A DNA stretch of 64,000 bases from Bacteroidales bacterium (GTDB taxonomy: Bacteria > Bacteroidota > Bacteroidia > Bacteroidales > Paludibacteraceae). A model generated the notes under the pieces. The model was not told the origin of the DNA, did no database searches, and saw only the letters and a list, made by a program, of their open reading frames with translations. The DNA is taken from contig DUQG01000076.1 of NCBI GenBank assembly GCA_012837935.1, positions 1-64,000 on the forward strand, in the 5' to 3' direction. Shown here one piece after another: positions 53,686 through 61,688 of this stretch. Position 1 is the stretch's first letter. The number at the start of each line of letters is the position of its first letter. Position numbers and translations under genes: made by a program.

Positions 53686-54861
53686 TTACTTATGTTGTTT
53701 ATTCTCTTGTTGTTTGGGAATAATTATTCTAAAAGTCGTTCCTACGTTGATTTCCGATTGTTTTACAAAGATTTTCCCTTTGTGATATTCTTCTACAATT
53801 CGCCTAGCCAAAGAGAGTCCAAGTCCCCAGCCACGAGCTTTGGTTGTAAATCCGGGTGTAAAAATAGCTTTATGTAGTTTTCGTTCCATTCCTTTGCCGT
53901 TGTCTTTTACATCAATAATCACATCTTTTTGATTTTCATTGATATAAATATCCAATATGCCGCTTCCATCCATAGCGTCTATGGCATTTTTACAAAGATT
54001 TTCTATTACCCATTCAAATAGTGGAATGTTAAGCGGTGTGGTAATTGAAAATTTTTCAGATGTATGAAGCGAAATTTTTACTTTGTTGGAACTTCTGTTT
54101 TTGATGTAGTTTACTGCATTTTCCAGTGAAACGACGATATTGGTTGGTTTAAGGTCAGGTTTGGAACCTATTTTGGAAAAACGATCGGCAATAATGCTCA
54201 GACGCTGCACATCTTTTTCCATATCATTTATCAGTTTGCTTTCCTCATATCGAAGTTTTAAAAGCTCTGTCCAAGCCAAAAGTGAAGAAATAGGCGTACC
54301 CAACTGGTGTGCAGTTTCTTTGGATAATCCTACCCAAACTTGATTTTGTTCGGCACGTTTGGTGCTTGCGAAAGCTAAAATAACGATGATAAAAAAGACG
54401 ATGATAATTCCAAACTGAACAAATGGAAAAATATGTAATTGTTTGAGCAAAAAAGATTCATCATAATATATATATTGAACCAAATCCTCATCCAGTTTAA
54501 CCACGATTGGTTTTCGCTTTTCCTTCAATTTGGCAATTTTTTCCTTAAAGAAAGCTTCCTCGTTGTGTTTTGGCAGTTTTACATTTCTATGTTGCAGCAT
54601 ATTGTCGTGTTCATCCGTCATGATTACAGGTATCGTGGTGTTGCCTTCAATAATATTTAGAAGAAAATTTACATCGGTATCATCATCGGCAAAAATAAGC
54701 TGCTTAGTAGCTTCTGCCCAAATTTCTATTTTCTTAGTCTCTTCTACGGCAAGATTTTCAGCCAGTCGGTTGGTGAAAAAGGTAGAAATAATGACAATAA
54801 GCATTGCCACAGCGCTAAAAACGTACTTTAAAATCTGGTTGGTTTGATATATTTTATTCAT
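53686..54861 (-). CDS. Orphan membrane sensor histidine kinase
   Basis: 391 residues from ATG 54861. Two membrane helices (~9-27 and ~148-168) enclose a ~120-residue periplasmic sensor. H-box KETAHQLGTPISSLLAWTELL (His ~185), N-box ENLCKNAIDAM, G1 DNGKGME and G2 GFTTKARGWGLGLSLARRIVEE. No response regulator nearby. The H-box with HQLGTPISSL resembles a Bacteroidetes HisKA type. Confidence 0.88.
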   Translation of the reverse strand: MNKIYQTNQILKYVFSAVAMLIVIISTFFTNRLAENLAVEETKKIEIWAEATKQLIFADDDTDVNFLLNIIEGNTTIPVIMTDEHDNMLQHRNVKLPKHNEEAFFKEKIAKLKEKRKPIVVKLDEDLVQYIYYDESFLLKQLHIFPFVQFGIIIVFFIIVILAFASTKRAEQNQVWVGLSKETAHQLGTPISSLLAWTELLKLRYEESKLINDMEKDVQRLSIIADRFSKIGSKPDLKPTNIVVSLENAVNYIKNRSSNKVKISLHTSEKFSITTPLNIPLFEWVIENLCKNAIDAMDGSGILDIYINENQKDVIIDVKDNGKGMERKLHKAIFTPGFTTKARGWGLGLSLARRIVEEYHKGKIFVKQSEINVGTTFRIIIPKQQENKQHK

Positions 54862-54882
54862 CTTTATCCGTGTTACAATCAA

Positions 54883-54905
54883 GAGGCTGGTTTAGAGCCA
54901 GTCTC
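54883..54905. repeat. Hairpin repeat, CTGGCT family
   Basis: GAGGCTGG (54883-54890) pairs with CCAGTCTC (54898-54905), one G-T wobble. On the minus strand it reads GAGACTGGCTCTAAACCAGC, close to the 12031 copy. Unlike the others it lies between divergent genes. Confidence 0.6.
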
Positions 54906-54988
54906 TCGGTGTCCTTGCTCTTTGCTCTGAATATTAACGACAAAAATAATTAAAATTGTTGAATGAATGCAGTTTTTCTGAAAATGTG

Positions 54989-54996
54989 TATCTTTG
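54989..54996 (+). promoter_or_regulatory. -7 promoter element of era (TATCTTTG)
   Basis: TATCTTTG fits TAnnTTTG exactly, 15 bp before the era ATG, implying a very short leader. Confidence 0.5.
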
Positions 54997-55011
54997 TAAA
55001 AAAGAAAATTT

Positions 55012-55893
55012 ATGCATAAATCAGGTTTTGTAAATATAGTAGGTAATCCTAATGTGGGAAAATCTACGCTTATGAATGCTTTGGTGGGTGAACGGATTTC
55101 CATTATCACATCCAAAGCTCAAACTACGCGTCATCGGATTTTGGGAATTGTAAACGGCGATGATTTTCAGATAGTTTACTCGGATACGCCGGGTGTGTTG
55201 AAGCCTAATTATCGCTTACAAGAGTCGATGTTGAGTTTTTCCCGCTCAGCGTTGGCAGATGCAGATATTTTGCTCTACGTTACGGATGTGGTGGATAATC
55301 ACGAGAAAAACAAAGAGTTTATAGAAAAAGTAAATGAAAACAGCGCTGCTCTGATTCTAATTATTAATAAAATTGATTTAATCAATCAGGAAAAGCTGGA
55401 AGAACTGGTGAGTAAATGGCAAACCATACTTCCAAAGGCAGAGATATTTCCGATTTCAGCGACAGAGAAATTCAATATTGAGCCACTTTTCAAACGTATT
55501 CTGGAATTATTACCCGAATCACCGCCTTTTTTTGAAAAAGATCAACTGACGGATAAACCCGCGAGATTTTTTGTAACGGAAATCATCAGAGAAAAAATTC
55601 TTTTGAACTATGAAAAGGAAATTCCCTATTCGGTAGAAGTGGAAGTGGAGCAATTCAAAGAAGAGGAGAGTTTGATTCGAATTAATGCGCTTATTTATGT
55701 AGAGCGAAATTCTCAGAAAGGAATTTTAATAGGAAAAGGAGGAAAATCGCTTAAAAAGGTAGGCATTGAAGCTCGAAAAGATATAGAGGCATTTTTTGAA
55801 AAGAAAGTTTTTTTAGAACTTTTTGTAAAAGTGGAAAAGGATTGGCGAAATAAAGACATTAAGCTACGTAGTTTTGGCTATCAGCAAGAATAA
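55012..55893 (+). CDS. era: GTPase Era
   Basis: 293 residues. G1 GNPNVGKST (11-19), G3 [15 protein letters not shown]4 NKID, then a KH RNA-binding domain with [22 protein letters not shown]. Aids 16S rRNA 3'-end maturation and 30S assembly. Full length. No second GTPase gene (der) follows, unlike many Bacteroidales. Confidence 0.97.
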   Translation: MHKSGFVNIVGNPNVGKSTLMNALVGERISIITSKAQTTRHRILGIVNGDDFQIVYSDTPGVLKPNYRLQESMLSFSRSALADADILLYVTDVVDNHEKNKEFIEKVNENSAALILIINKIDLINQEKLEELVSKWQTILPKAEIFPISATEKFNIEPLFKRILELLPESPPFFEKDQLTDKPARFFVTEIIREKILLNYEKEIPYSVEVEVEQFKEEESLIRINALIYVERNSQKGILIGKGGKSLKKVGIEARKDIEAFFEKKVFLELFVKVEKDWRNKDIKLRSFGYQQE

Positions 55894-56071
55894 ACAAGTT
55901 GACAATTATACAAATATCTGTGTTTTTGCCTGTTGTGTCTAATTATTGATACAAATGGATGGGAGTTTTAAGAATTTGTTGATAAAATATGGTTATTTTA
56001 CAAACTTTTTGTATCTTTATATCGTTATAAAAATAGAATCTAATTTATTAACAATTTAATTTTTAAAAGTT

Positions 56072-56314
56072 ATGAAAAATACAGGTGGAATATTAGCAGC
56101 GCTTCTTGGAGGTGCAGTAGTAGGAGCAGCTTTAGGTATTTTATTAGCTCCGGACAAAGGTTCAGAAACAAGAGCAAAAATTGTAGACGAATTTGAAACA
56201 ACTAAAGAAAAAGTAATTGAAGCTCTAAAAAAAAGAGGAATCAATTTAAGTAAAGGTGATTTGGAAGATTTAGTGGATGACATTAAATCGGAAGTAGAAG
56301 AAACTACAGCATAA
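56072..56314 (+). CDS. YtxH-domain protein
   Basis: 80 residues. An N-terminal glycine-rich membrane segment (GGILAALLGGAVVGAALGILLAPDKGSETR) typical of YtxH, followed by an amphipathic helix. Members respond to envelope or general stress. First of three small genes (YtxH, holin-like, basic protein) that resemble E. coli yqjD-yqjE-yqjK in order and type. Confidence 0.88.
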   Translation: MKNTGGILAALLGGAVVGAALGILLAPDKGSETRAKIVDEFETTKEKVIEALKKRGINLSKGDLEDLVDDIKSEVEETTA

Positions 56315-56320
56315 GAAATT

Positions 56321-56722
56321 ATGGCTGAAAAAAACGCAAATACAAATAATGGATTTCAGCAAGTTTTTGTTGAACTGAAGGAGTATGTGCGATTGCAAAC
56401 AGATTACTTGCAAGTAAGTTTGATTGAGAAATTAACAAAACTTTTTGCCAAAGTAATTTTTGCGCTTGTGGCGTTCTTTCTAATGCTTGGCACTTTCTTT
56501 TATTTGATGTTTGCTCTTGCAAACGCTTTAGAGCCGACGCTCGGTTTTGTTGCAAGTTATTCAATTGTTGCAGCCATTTTTTTAGTGTTGTTTGTTATTG
56601 CGTTGCTTTTCAGAAAGCGATTGTTTGTAACTCCGATACTTAAAATGATGGTTGAAATTTTCTATGATGAAACTAAAGAGGAAGGAAAACAAGATAATGA
56701 AAACGATGCAACGACTTTATGA
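56321..56722 (+). CDS. Phage-holin-like (YqjE-type) membrane protein
   Basis: 133 residues, two membrane helices (~45-68 and 78-96) separated by a short loop; matches the Phage_holin_3_6/YqjE superfamily, which is chromosomal and not phage-derived in most cases. 6 bp after the YtxH gene. Probably regulates or shapes the envelope under stress. Confidence 0.82.
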   Translation: MAEKNANTNNGFQQVFVELKEYVRLQTDYLQVSLIEKLTKLFAKVIFALVAFFLMLGTFFYLMFALANALEPTLGFVASYSIVAAIFLVLFVIALLFRKRLFVTPILKMMVEIFYDETKEEGKQDNENDATTL

Positions 56723-56993
56723 TAATAAAAAAAATCTTCGATTTGAAGATTTAGCGGCAATAAAACGGGATTTAAAATCAGATATTGAAAAGCAACAAGC
56801 AAAGTTGCTCAGTTCAACAAAGCGCTTGGTGCCTTTTACTAAGGATTCTACCACATTTTCTTTAAAGAGAAGATTTTTTCCATTATCACTTATTACCACG
56901 CCGATACGTAAAGGAAAAGCTTTTTCCTTGATAGAAGGCATTGTGATGGGATATAAGGTAATGAGAAACGTGAGACGAATTTTTAGACGATGA
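56697..56993 (+). CDS. Small basic protein of unknown function (YqjK-like position)
   Basis: 98 residues from ATG 56697, overlapping the previous gene by 26 bp. Charged helical N-terminal part (FEDLAAIKRDLKSDIEKQQAKLL), then RRFFPLSLITTPIRKGKAFSLIEGIVMGYKVMRNVRRIFRR, very basic with one amphipathic stretch. Membrane-associated location likely. No assigned function; position parallels yqjK. Confidence 0.65.
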   Translation: MKTMQRLYDNKKNLRFEDLAAIKRDLKSDIEKQQAKLLSSTKRLVPFTKDSTTFSLKRRFFPLSLITTPIRKGKAFSLIEGIVMGYKVMRNVRRIFRR

Positions 56994-57001
56994 AAAAAGC
57001 A

Positions 57002-57036
57002 AAGGTTGATAATTAAATATCAACCTTCGTTTTTTG
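57002..57036 (+). terminator. Terminator after the YqjD/E/K-like trio
   Basis: AAGGTTGATA (57002-57011) pairs with TATCAACCTT (57018-57027), 6-nt loop, then CGTTTTTTG. Confidence 0.85.
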
Positions 57037-57048
57037 TAAAACTTAAAA

Positions 57049-57086
57049 TAACCCAGCGACTGGCTTATAAGCCAGTCGCTGGGTTA
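57049..57086. repeat. Perfect 38-nt palindrome, CTGGCT hairpin family
   Basis: Arms TAACCCAGCGACTGGCTTA and its exact complement meet with no loop. It is the longest perfect palindrome seen in the window and the most complete member of the family with copies at 12031, 32454 and 54883. Placed after a terminator and 24 bp before wbuC. Confidence 0.8.
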
Positions 57087-57110
57087 CCTAAAACAAAATT
57101 CTACAACTAA

Positions 57111-57509
57111 ATGGATACAATTATCAACACACAACTTTTGGATGAAATAACAAATCAGGCTAAACAGAGTCCACGTTTGAGAATGAATTATAATTTGCAT
57201 CGTTCGTTAGATGCAAAAGCACAACGCCTATTAAATGTGCTTGAACCCGGAACAGTTATTCCCATACATCGACATCGGGAAACAGACGAAACTTATATTT
57301 TGCTTAGAGGAAAATTGCTTGTAGAATACTATAACGATGATAAAGAAATTTCAGATACTATTACACTAGATATAGCAAATGGCGACTTTGGAATGCATGT
57401 TCCGGCTGGTCAATGGCATAGAGTAGAAGCCTTAGAGAGTGGAACCACGATATTTGAGGTAAAGGACGGACCGTATCAGCCATCATCAGACGAAGATATT
57501 TTAGTTTAA
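57111..57509 (+). CDS. wbuC: WbuC-family cupin protein
   Basis: 132 residues. Cupin metal motif PIHRHRETDETYILLRGKL (His-x-His-(x)n-Glu) and second motif HVPAGQWHRVEAL. WbuC-like proteins occur in O-antigen and other polysaccharide clusters; function unproven. It lies just upstream of the broken sugar transferase and the Wzi-like gene, so the three form a surface-polysaccharide set. Confidence 0.85.
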   Translation: MDTIINTQLLDEITNQAKQSPRLRMNYNLHRSLDAKAQRLLNVLEPGTVIPIHRHRETDETYILLRGKLLVEYYNDDKEISDTITLDIANGDFGMHVPAGQWHRVEALESGTTIFEVKDGPYQPSSDEDILV

Positions 57510-57546
57510 AGTTTGATTGAATATTACTCTGTTTCTAAATAATTGC

Positions 57547-57554
57547 TATCTTTG
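57547..57554 (+). promoter_or_regulatory. -7 promoter element before the sugar-transferase pseudogene (TATCTTTG)
   Basis: Exact TAnnTTTG match, 27 bp before the GTG start; the promoter has been kept although the gene is broken. Confidence 0.5.
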
Positions 57555-57580
57555 CTTTATTGTTCTAAATTCTAAGTAAC

Positions 57581-59102
57581 GTGTCGAAAATATACAAACC
57601 AAAGCTCTGGATTATCCTGGTGGATATATTGATTATTACAATCAATGTTTTCTTCATATTTCTTTTTCTACCGCTTACAACAACTGCACCTTTTCAGAAA
57701 TACAGCATCCCTCTTCTTATTTTTACTGTAACCTGGATACTTTTATCTTACCTTTTCAAGAGATACGAAAAAGTTTCAAAAGTCAGTTTTTTTAAATCGT
57801 TATTACGTCTTTTTTATGTTAGTTTAGTTTCTTTCGTAATTTTTGGAGGATTTATTCTCATTCAGCCCCAAAGTTTATATTCAGAAAATGTACTTACAAC
57901 TACTATGATGGGCATTTTTTTTCGCTGAATATCTGTTTCTGTTTTTTTATCATGCGTATAAATATGCTACTCAATACGATTTGCCGGCGGTATCAGCGAA
58001 ATCACGTGAAAATAATTTGTTGAGTGTTAAAAGGTACAGACTAAGTAAAGATGCAATTGATGAGCGGTCAAAACGCATTAAAGACTATTCAGGTGAAAGA
58101 GTGTGGCGTTTTCTTGATAAAAATACAGATTTGTATGCAAGTAGTACTTTTGTAATTTCGGAAGTTTCTTTAAAAGAACTTACAGAGGTAGAAATACACC
58201 GATACTCAACATTTATCATATTAAAGCGGTTAAATAACCTGCGAGGAATAAATAAAACTTTTTTCTTAATAAATGACAAAATAGCAAATAATGGTTTGTT
58301 AGTATGCTGTTATAAGTCTCAGAGTACTATAAAGCAGAAGATTTTCAAAAAACACCCGCGGTTTATAGCGGATATTATTTATTTCATGCGCTTTATTATC
58401 CATCGATTCATCCCTAGAATGCTTTTTACATCTCGATTATATTATGATTTGACAGGCGGACAACGACGAGTTTTAACTAAAACGGAAGTGCTTGGAAGGT
58501 TAAATTTCTGTGGGTTTAAAATTGAGCGTGAAGCGAAAATTAATGATGAACATTATGTGTTTGCAAGGCGAATAAAAACTGTGCAACCTACAAATTTACG
58601 ACGCTACGGAGTGCTTATTAAGCTCAAAAGACGTGGAAAAGGTGGAAAACTGTTTAATGTTTATAAATTTCGTACTATGCATCCGTATGCCGAGTTTTTA
58701 CAAGATTATGTATATGAGAAAAGCGATTTGGCAGAAGGCGGAAAATTCAAGAATGACATTCGTGTTAGCACTATAGGGCGTTTTATGCGTAAATTTTAGC
58801 TAGATGAACTACCGATGGTTTATAATCTGCTAAAAGGCGATATGAAATTGGTAGGTGTGCGACCGCTTAGCGAGCATTATTTTAGTTTATATTCCAAAGA
58901 ATTGCAAGAATTACGTATAAAGCATAAACCCGGTTTGTTGCCACCATTTTATGCCGATATGCCAAAAACTCTTGAAGATATTGAAGAGTCGGAAATAAGA
59001 TACCTAGAACGATGTGAGAAAAATGGAACATTTATAACAGATGTCAGATATTTCTTCTTAATTTTGAAAAATATTTTATTTAAAAAAGCACGAAGTGCAT
59101 AG
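57581..59102 (+). pseudogene. Polyprenyl-phosphate sugar transferase, broken by frameshift and nonsense mutation
   Basis: The reading frame from GTG 57581 ends early at 57926-57928 after a run of eight T (57915-57922); with seven T it continues as ...GIFFAEYLFLFFYHAYK. It then runs from 57929 to TAG 58797-58799, which replaces the conserved Trp of RKFWLDELPM (TGG to TAG), and resumes as LDELPMVYNLLKGDMKLVGVRPLSEHY to 59102. The joined product (~507 aa) is a membrane glycosyl-1-phosphate transferase: membrane N terminus, a middle domain with methyltransferase-like pattern, C-terminal catalytic domain (KFRTMHPYAEF). Two independent lesions suggest true decay, or assembly errors. Confidence 0.85.
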
Positions 59103-59126
59103 TTATTTTAATTTACACTAAACTTT

Positions 59127-60893
59127 ATGAAAAAGATTTTCTTTAGCTTGATTGCACTTGCATTTGGCTTAATGCTGAGCGCACAAGATATACCGCAACA
59201 TATCTCGTACAGTCGCATCTATGATTTTGTGGATGAGCTTGCCAATGATGGAGTTATTGAAATAAACTCTGTGGTGAAACCGTATTCACGAAGCTTTATT
59301 GCTGAAAAGTTATTGGAAGCAGATGCACAAAAAGAGCGATTAAACAAACGTCAGGTAAGTGAATTAGCTTTTTTCTTGGAAGAATTTGCATTGGAACAAG
59401 ACCGTTTGCCTGATTTTGAATTTCCACTGATAGAAGGTAAAAAAGGACGCTTAGACTTGATGCCCCCGATGTTTTATTATCGAGATAAGGCATTTAGAGC
59501 TAGAGTACAGCCTATTTTGGGAATGCATATCTTAAACAATGATAATGGACAAATTCAGCAACGCTGGTTTGGAGTTGATTTTCAAGCCATGATAGGCAAG
59601 CATGTAAGTGTTTACGGAAGTTTACGTGATATTTCGGCAGCCGGAAAATCTAAAATGGAAAATCCACCTCTTTATTTTGAACGTTTGTCAGAGCCTACTT
59701 TTTTGACGAATTATCCAGGCTATGAATACAAGCATCCGAGTGATTTTAGTGATTCACGAGGTGGTGTTAAACTTGGATGGAATTGGGGCTCTGTTGGCTT
59801 AGTAAAAGACAATGTGGTTTGGGGTGATAATTACAACGGTTCCAATATTATTTCCGGACGTGTGCCTTCTTTTCCAATGATAACACTAAACTTGAGACCT
59901 GCCAAATGGTTTGAAATGAATTATATACACGGTTGGCTTGTTTCAAATGTAGTAGATAGTGCAAAATTTTACGTGGAAAATGATGTAAAACGTTGGTATA
60001 GAAATCACAATAAATATATTGCAGCGAATATGTTCACATTTATTCCTATTCCAAAACTAAATATCTCTTTTGGAAACTCAATTGTTTATGCGGAAGACAA
60101 TGTGCAGCCCGGATATTTAATTCCGATTTCATTTTTCAAGTCGGTAGACCATACGCTTACTAAAGGTCTTGGGATAGAAAATCAGAATTCACAACTGTTT
60201 TTTAATATCAGTTCCAGAAATATTAAGCACCTACATTTATATTCATCGGTGTTTTTTGACGAGATGAAATTTAGTCGCTTCAAATCGAGTAGCCCGGATA
60301 AAAATCCGTTTTCTTTTAAGGTTGGTGGTAAATTGACTAATTTTCCTATTCGGAATTTGAGTGCGAATGTTGAGTTTACAAAAACAAATATCATAAACTA
60401 CAAACACTCAATAGAGGCTATAACTTACGCTTCAAATAACTATAGCTTAGGACATTATTTAGGTGATAATTCGCAGGAATTATACGCTTCGTTGGGTTAT
60501 AAACCTATTCGCGGACTGGATTTAGAAGTCTTTTATCTGGATGCCAAGCATGGAAATGAGTACAATATGATGAAATATGATGAAAATGGGGAAAAAGGTA
60601 CGGTACCGGGAGTTGCTAACTCGTATATAATCAAAATTATTAGCCAACCGTCTTTAGGTGATGTGATCTGGTCAAATAAAAGTTTTGGTTTCAGAGCACT
60701 TTACGAAGTCTTCAATAATGCATATGCTGTAGTAAAAATAGAAAGTAGCGATATACAGGGATATGATGCAACATCTGAGGCTATAGCAGGTGAACGACGA
60801 ATGACTGCGGAAGAAACATTAAATTACTTTACACCGGCGTTTTTGCAAGGAAAAAATACTACAATAACTGTTGGGTTTAGCCTTGGATTCTAA
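59127..60893 (+). CDS. Wzi-like capsule assembly protein
   Basis: 588 residues. Signal peptide ~1-19 (ending MLSA-Q). The region with ISYSRIYDFVDELANDGVIEINSVVKPYSR and the long strand-rich body (GWNWGSVGLVKDNVVWGDNYNGSNIISGR) fit the Bacteroidetes Wzi-like outer-membrane barrel family; ends TVGFSLGF with terminal Phe. Wzi holds capsule on the cell surface in E. coli. It follows the broken sugar transferase (24-bp gap) and is itself intact. Confidence 0.85.
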   Translation: MKKIFFSLIALAFGLMLSAQDIPQHISYSRIYDFVDELANDGVIEINSVVKPYSRSFIAEKLLEADAQKERLNKRQVSELAFFLEEFALEQDRLPDFEFPLIEGKKGRLDLMPPMFYYRDKAFRARVQPILGMHILNNDNGQIQQRWFGVDFQAMIGKHVSVYGSLRDISAAGKSKMENPPLYFERLSEPTFLTNYPGYEYKHPSDFSDSRGGVKLGWNWGSVGLVKDNVVWGDNYNGSNIISGRVPSFPMITLNLRPAKWFEMNYIHGWLVSNVVDSAKFYVENDVKRWYRNHNKYIAANMFTFIPIPKLNISFGNSIVYAEDNVQPGYLIPISFFKSVDHTLTKGLGIENQNSQLFFNISSRNIKHLHLYSSVFFDEMKFSRFKSSSPDKNPFSFKVGGKLTNFPIRNLSANVEFTKTNIINYKHSIEAITYASNNYSLGHYLGDNSQELYASLGYKPIRGLDLEVFYLDAKHGNEYNMMKYDENGEKGTVPGVANSYIIKIISQPSLGDVIWSNKSFGFRALYEVFNNAYAVVKIESSDIQGYDATSEAIAGERRMTAEETLNYFTPAFLQGKNTTITVGFSLGF

Positions 60894-60894
60894 T

Positions 60895-61015
60895 TAGTCT
60901 GTAGTGTGTAGTATGTAGAGTGTAGTTTTTTTAGCAGGTAGTATATATTTAAGTTGGGAACAGGAAGTCAGAAGATAGCAAGGCATCCAACATCCGATAT
61001 CCGGCATCAAACATA
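60895..61015. repeat. Short-period degenerate repeats before coaE
   Basis: 60895-60935 holds GTAGTGTG/GTAGAGTG-type units; 60958-61013 holds AGTCAGAAGATAG and CATCCAACATCCG/CATCAAAC-type units. No ORF or promoter is evident in this 128-nt gap. Confidence 0.5.
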
Positions 61016-61021
61016 AAAATT

Positions 61022-61621
61022 ATGAAACAACCAATTGTCATAGGCATAACAGGAGGAATAGGTGGTGGGAAAACAACGTTTTCTCGACATTTAGCGCATT
61101 GTGGTGAATTGGTTTATGATACGGACTTAGAAGCTAAAGTTTTGCAAAATACAAATGAAAGTTTAATAGAGAAAATAAAGGAACACTTTGGTGCTGATAT
61201 TTATAACTTATCCGGACTTAATCGAGCCAAGTTAGCGAAAATTGTTTTTAATAATCCTGAGAAACTGCAAGTGCTTAATTCAATTGTTCATCCGGCAGTA
61301 ATTGATGATTTAAAGAGATGGATAAAAGAACATTCCGATAGAAAATTTCTTTTTATGGAATCTGCCATCTTATTTGAAGTGAATCTTAATACATTGATGG
61401 ATAAAATTGTAGTAATTACAGCACCTGAGGATGTGCGAATTGCACGTGTGATGAAACGTGATGGGCTAGACGAGGAAAGTGTGCGAGCTCGTATCCGAAA
61501 TCAAATGCCGGAAATAGATAAAATAGAAAAAGCCGATTGGGTTTTTGATACTGATAACGATATACTTCCGAGTCAACGAGTGGATAAGTTTTTAAAAATG
61601 ATTAATAGCATCTATCCATAA
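61022..61621 (+). CDS. coaE: Dephospho-CoA kinase
   Basis: 199 residues. P-loop GGIGGGKTT (11-19); ESAILFE and the LID region VRARIRNQMP. Last step of coenzyme A synthesis. Full length. Confidence 0.96.
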   Translation: MKQPIVIGITGGIGGGKTTFSRHLAHCGELVYDTDLEAKVLQNTNESLIEKIKEHFGADIYNLSGLNRAKLAKIVFNNPEKLQVLNSIVHPAVIDDLKRWIKEHSDRKFLFMESAILFEVNLNTLMDKIVVITAPEDVRIARVMKRDGLDEESVRARIRNQMPEIDKIEKADWVFDTDNDILPSQRVDKFLKMINSIYP

Positions 61622-61652
61622 AACCGTATAATCAATTTTCAATTTTACGGTT
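61622..61652. terminator. Weak terminator between coaE and the DUF4954 gene
   Basis: AACCGTA (61622-61628) pairs with TACGGTT (61646-61652), extended by AAT/ATT inside; the T-rich tail is poor. Located between convergent genes. Confidence 0.45.
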
Positions 61653-61688
61653 ATTTATTCATTACTCAGTGTTTTTCTTGACGCAATG

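Noticed and set aside
56321-56722. Prophage holin
   Set aside because: No lysin, capsid or integrase genes nearby; the YqjE-type superfamily is commonly chromosomal and sits here in a stress-type trio.
57915-57922. Programmed frameshift or phase-variable tract as the sole explanation of the split sugar transferase
   Set aside because: A second, unrelated nonsense mutation downstream means restoring the T-tract would still not give a full protein.
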